This document shows positions 60,804-64,000 of a stretch of 64,000 nt of DNA, piece after piece (within the stretch, counting starts at the first letter, position 1; every line of letters begins with the position of its first letter). Position numbers and translations under genes: made by a program. The stretch is from Hysterangium stoloniferum (taxonomy: Eukaryota > Basidiomycota > Agaricomycetes > Hysterangiales > Hysterangiaceae), in NCBI GenBank assembly GCA_015178975.1, contig WHVD01000013.1, positions 558,001 through 622,000 on the forward strand, read 5' to 3'. Below the pieces are notes generated by a model. That model did no database searches and was not told where the DNA came from. It worked only from the letters and a program-made list of their open reading frames with translations.

Positions 60804-61610
60804 TAACTCTTCAAGCAGCCTGGAATAATTACAATGCGTCGTTCAATCGTCAAAGCAATTACAATGAAGATGTGATAGCAAGAGATGAGTGCATATAATC
60901 AAGCAAAGATGCTCCGACTCGGCCAGTAGAATTGCCTCGTACCCGTTGTCGACAACTTGGGAGCCTTCATGACGTTCTCTCTGCATGCAAGGATCCGTAG
61001 TGATGGCGTTGAAACTTACGAATAATGACTCTGTCAGAAAGAGACTATTGATGCAACCCTGTCTCCTCGTAGTGGTGCTTCTGTTAATCGTTGTAGCCAA
61101 AGCTCTGCTTTCTTTTCCCTAGTCAAATGTAAATTCTAATAATATTAATGTCGTCACAAGTCTGGAGCTAATTTCGCTATATATATGCGGTGTTCGTGAA
61201 CAATCCAAGACAATCCCCTGTTGAAATACGTGCGTCTCTATCACGTACTCGAGTAGCAGAAGGCCCTCGCAACCACGCAGGGAGCTGTATTCGCATGTAG
61301 CTATGCATATCTAAGAACAATAAAATTCTAAATGGGGAAGACAATGGGAGCATGAAAAAGGGGGATGATGACAATAGGGCAAGGGAGCAGAGGAACATGA
61401 GCTTGTATGGCAGGGATGCAGGGATCCTTCTGGCCATTTCATCCCTGTAATATACTCAGCGAGCAACGAAGCCTTGGTCAACACCGTCAATCTATGCCTC
61501 GTGCCGTCCGCGTTCGCCCTCATGCCCTTTTTTGCACGGCCGAATTATTGCCTTTTGAGGTATCTTTATTGCAGCTCCACTGACCACCAACTTGCCTACA
61601 TTCAACCCAA
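60804..61610. other. Array spacer 2
   Basis: 3' flank of copy A followed by a block about 90% like spacer 1 by eye. Includes the TATA-like ctatatatatgcgg at about 61177 and the promoter piece shared with copy A (cagccgaattattgcctttt-like, cttgcctacattcaacccaaatg). Confidence 0.7.
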
Positions 61611-62189
61611 ATGTCGCTGCCGCAGCACGGTAAGGAGGGGCCATTATCAGAGGGTATGTCACTATAGGTTATCGTCAGAACCTTGATTCTATCAGCGCGA
61701 CGCGTCTGCGTCACGTGTCTGTTTGGTCCACTACCTCCACATACGTTTGTGTATGGACGTCAAAACCATTAATATTATATATGTTGGCAGTCTGAGTTAG
61801 AAAGTTTTTCCCTCAGTTCTCGTCTACATTCTACGAGCTGAGGTCAGTAGATGTTTATTAAATCATGCACAAGAACTAATTACTGATACTTCTATTAGTA
61901 TTGTTGTTACAGCTTCGTATCCCAACACCCCAACCCAGGGAAAAACCCCGAGAAACGTAGCTTTATGTGCAACCTAAAGGACATATTTTTCGGCAAGAAA
62001 GAAAAGACGGTGCCTAAGAAGGCGGCCCCCAAGGAGGAGGCTAAGAAACAGTCTCTTCCTCCGCTGAGTGGGCTGGTAGATTCTGATAGTGCCCCTGACG
62101 GTGGTGATGGCGGTGGTAATAATAGTGGTGGCGATGGCGGTAGCGGTGGTGGTGGCGATGGCGGTGGTGGTGGCGGTGGCGGTGACTGA
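61611..62189 (+). CDS. Array copy B: short basic Gly-rich protein lacking WW
   Basis: Exons 61611-61653 (MSLPQHGKEGPLSE) and 61939-62189 in phase. The intron of about 285 nt is far longer than the 53 nt in copy A and carries extra sequence (61690-61925). Exon 2 is GKNPEKRSFMCNLKDIFFGK, then KEKTVPKKAAPKEEAKK and a Gly tract ending GGGGGGGD with a stop at the same TGA as the parent (62187). The WW and YGQP regions are absent as in copy A. It is the most intact of the downstream copies, but the unusual intron lowers confidence. Confidence 0.5.
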
Positions 62190-62880
62190 TCTCATTGTCA
62201 AGAGACGAACTATGAATTCATCATGTCTATAATAACTCTTCAAGCAGCCTGGACTAATTTCAATGCGTAGTACAATCGTCAAAGCAATTACGATGAAGTG
62301 ATAGCAAGAGATGAGTGCACATAGTCAAGCAAAAATGCTCCGGCTCGGGCCAGTAGAATTGCCTCGTGCCCGTTGTCGGCGAGTATAGCAACGTTGAGTT
62401 ACTCTACGAACAATCCCACAGAGTTGAGGCTCACGTTTAAGTCCCCGCTTTATAGCCGCCTGCATCTGGCCGGCTTTTACATGTCGAATATTTCCTCAGA
62501 GAGTTCAACTCGTCGCGGTCCACAGGATACCAGTGGGTTTCTTACCTTTGCGACCGAAGTTCTGAGAACAGCTCACTTGGATTGTTTCTCGTAAACCTGA
62601 AACTGTTGGCGCACCGTAGTGGTGCAACGTTCTGCTTCGGTTTCCTTAGGGGATCCCTCCGGCCGTTTCCACAGGCCTTCAAATGAAGGCTACACGCAGT
62701 ATACTCAGCGATCAGGGGAGCCTTGGTCTCAACACCGCGTTGACTATATATACCCAATCCATGCCTGTGCGATTCATACTATACCCTTTATCGTACGGCC
62801 CAAGTATTAGCCTCGGCTTCCTTGATTGCAGTTCTCCTACTGATCACCAATTTGCCTGTATTCAACAATCCTAAATGCAG
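62190..62880. other. Array spacer 3
   Basis: Shares the 3' flank of copies A/B (ggactaatttcaatgcgtag, gtgatagcaagagatgagtg) and then the promoter-like block with tgactatatatacccaatcc at about 62742 and ctgatcaccaatttgcctgt. No gene. Confidence 0.65.
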
Positions 62881-63140
62881 AGGAATGGAAAGGCTATGAC
62901 GACAAAAAGAAACATTCCGAAAGGCATAGCTTTATGAACAAGCTTAAAAAAAAAAACAGGACATTGGGGCGAAAGAAAATGGCGCGTGCCGGCCAAGTGG
63001 CAAAAACAGCCTGTGCCACCACCGATCAAGCTGATAGATTTCAGCCCTTTCCACTAATTCCGTGGTGCTCATTCCAGTAGATGTTTAATACCGTTGTGGT
63101 CATTCTGGTGGTGACGACACTGGTAGTAGGGAATGACTGA
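62881..63140 (+). pseudogene. Array copy C: decayed WW/Gly-rich relative
   Basis: Traces of the parent in broken frame: ccgaaaggcatagctttatgaacaagctt (parent gagaagcgtagctttatagggaaattg), an A11 run, then gataga...ggtgacgacactggtagtagg and the shared tgatctcgtcgcc stop flank. The start segment and the Gly tract are lost and several frame breaks are present. Clearly non-functional. Confidence 0.7.
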
Positions 63141-63788
63141 TCTCGTCGCCGAAGGACGAGCTGTGTATTCATGTAACAACTCTACAAGTAGTCTGAAATG
63201 ATTCCCGTTTGTACTTCAGTCATCAGAGCCATTACATTAAAAGATGAGAGAGAGCAAGAGCTGTACTAGCCACATAGTCAAGCCAAATCCCCAGCAGGCA
63301 CCATCGCAGCACCTGCGTGGATAACGCTCCGGCTTAAATGGGCTAGTAGATCTATCTTTCCTCCCCAGCATACCCGTCGTCGCACAGCATGGCAACCTCG
63401 AGTTACCCTACGAAGAATCTCGCGGAGTCGTGGTAGAGGTTCAAGTTTTGAAAATTCATATCCATCAATTCCCACGCTTTATGCTAGCCGCCTGCGTTCG
63501 GCCAGGGAGTAGCAGGCTGCGATCTATCTGGGTGGCCCACATACCTTTTGGCTTTTACCATGTCGGATGCTGCGAGGTCTTCGGGTCTTCGCGGTCCGCG
63601 AGATATCAGTGGGTTTCTCATGTTTTGCGACGGACGTCCTGGGCTCACCGCGGCTTTTCGCGATCTAGTTGCCATATTCCACTGCTCATTTCACCCTACG
63701 CGCGGAAATATTATAGACTGGCATATGAAAGCAAGTGATGGTCGGTCAAACCTTGTGTAGTTCCGCCCCCCACGTTAACTAGACTTGC
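63141..63788. other. Distal array flank
   Basis: Continues the repeat flank (agccacatagtcaagc, cgctccggct, cccacgctttat, gtgggtttctcatg) with matches to about 59500-59720 and 62340-62590. Array sequence therefore extends to about 63660, just before the next gene. Confidence 0.6.
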
Positions 63789-63984
63789 ATGAAAGATCTG
63801 AAGCTGGACGGTGTTGAATTCACGGCCTTGCCTAGTGGATTGCATCTTGTCGATACGGACGTTGTGTAAGCCAGCACTGCTGAATATCACGGCTTGTCTT
63901 GACGAGCTACACTATTGTTGCAGACACATAACTCACAAGGTTCATCATGGAATATCTGTCTTCCGACGGCGACAAACAGACGAG
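63789..63984 (+). CDS. DENND11/LCHN-like (DUF2347) protein, 5' part, runs off window
   Basis: Exon 63789-63865 reads MKDLKLDGVEFTALPSGLHL then VDTDVV; intron 63866-63923 is followed by exon 63924-63984, HITHKVHHGISVFRRRQTDE, with a donor at 63985. The (D)GVEFTALPSGLH...V...ITHK...G(I/V)SVFRRR pattern recalls the N-terminus of DUF2347 (DENN-related Rab regulator) proteins. The true start could be further upstream in an earlier exon, since an ag acceptor sits just before (aactag at about 63781). The remainder lies outside the window, so the assignment is provisional. Confidence 0.6.
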
Positions 63985-64000
63985 GTATAGTTCTTCGGTG

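Noticed and set aside
60443-60853. Pro-rich minus-strand frame opposite the Gly tract
   Set aside because: It is the antisense of GGN codons, so poly-Pro is expected by chance; it has no supporting structure.
61974-62282. Thr/Ala-rich minus frame opposite copy B
   Set aside because: Antisense shadow of the Gly tract.
1-64000. CRISPR arrays, secondary-metabolite core enzymes, rRNA, tRNA genes
   Set aside because: Looked for on both strands; no direct-repeat/spacer pattern, no PKS/NRPS/terpene synthase domain and no foldable tRNA was found by eye.

Overview
The window is nuclear DNA of a filamentous basidiomycete, most likely an Agaricomycete. Genes are close together on both strands. Almost all are cut by many short introns of about 45-90 nt with GT/GC-AG ends. 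The protein families are typical of that class: a CPA2 K+/H+ antiporter, an ArAE-type exporter, a LCCL membrane protein, a YHM2 carrier and a secretory lipase. I cannot name the genus. Gene models were rebuilt by splicing by eye, with reading phase, GT/GC-AG ends and recalled family motifs as guides. No search or alignment was run.

Layout. 1-9.4 kb: the 3' part of a cytochrome P450, a Ser/Pro-rich unknown, a PIAS/Siz SUMO ligase (minus) divergent from nudC, and a mitochondrial IRC3-type helicase whose stop overlaps the next gene. 9.4-23.3 kb: a fused pseudouridine-phosphate glycosidase/PfkB kinase and a KHA1-type antiporter (both minus), then seipin, a 2.2 kb gene-poor stretch and methylmalonate-semialdehyde dehydrogenase. 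23.9-36.3 kb: a small conserved fungal protein, an ArAE/FUSC exporter, a LCCL membrane protein, then TGS1 and an m-AAA protease on the minus strand. 36.3-39.2 kb is gene-poor, with a probable solo LTR. 39.2-47.1 kb: an intronless secreted lipase and two tandem APC-family permeases, one intact and one decayed with an internal 4 x 58 bp repeat. 47.9-57.8 kb: a HAD phosphatase, the YHM2 citrate/oxoglutarate carrier, a Mpv17/PMP22 protein, TRAPPC8/Trs85 (minus) and a DUF167 protein. 58.4-63.1 kb: a WW-domain Gly-rich gene followed by three progressively altered tandem copies. The window ends inside a probable DENND11-like (DUF2347) gene.

No secondary-metabolite, defence or mobile-island cluster is evident. 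Most genes are housekeeping, and several encode mitochondrial proteins: the IRC3 helicase, MMSDH, the m-AAA protease, YHM2 and possibly the PsuG-PfkB fusion. The most unusual features are gene-architecture ones: two candidate consecutive 3-nt microexons in YHM2, several GC-AG introns, the WW/Gly-rich birth-and-death array, and the 58-bp expansion inside the permease pseudogene.
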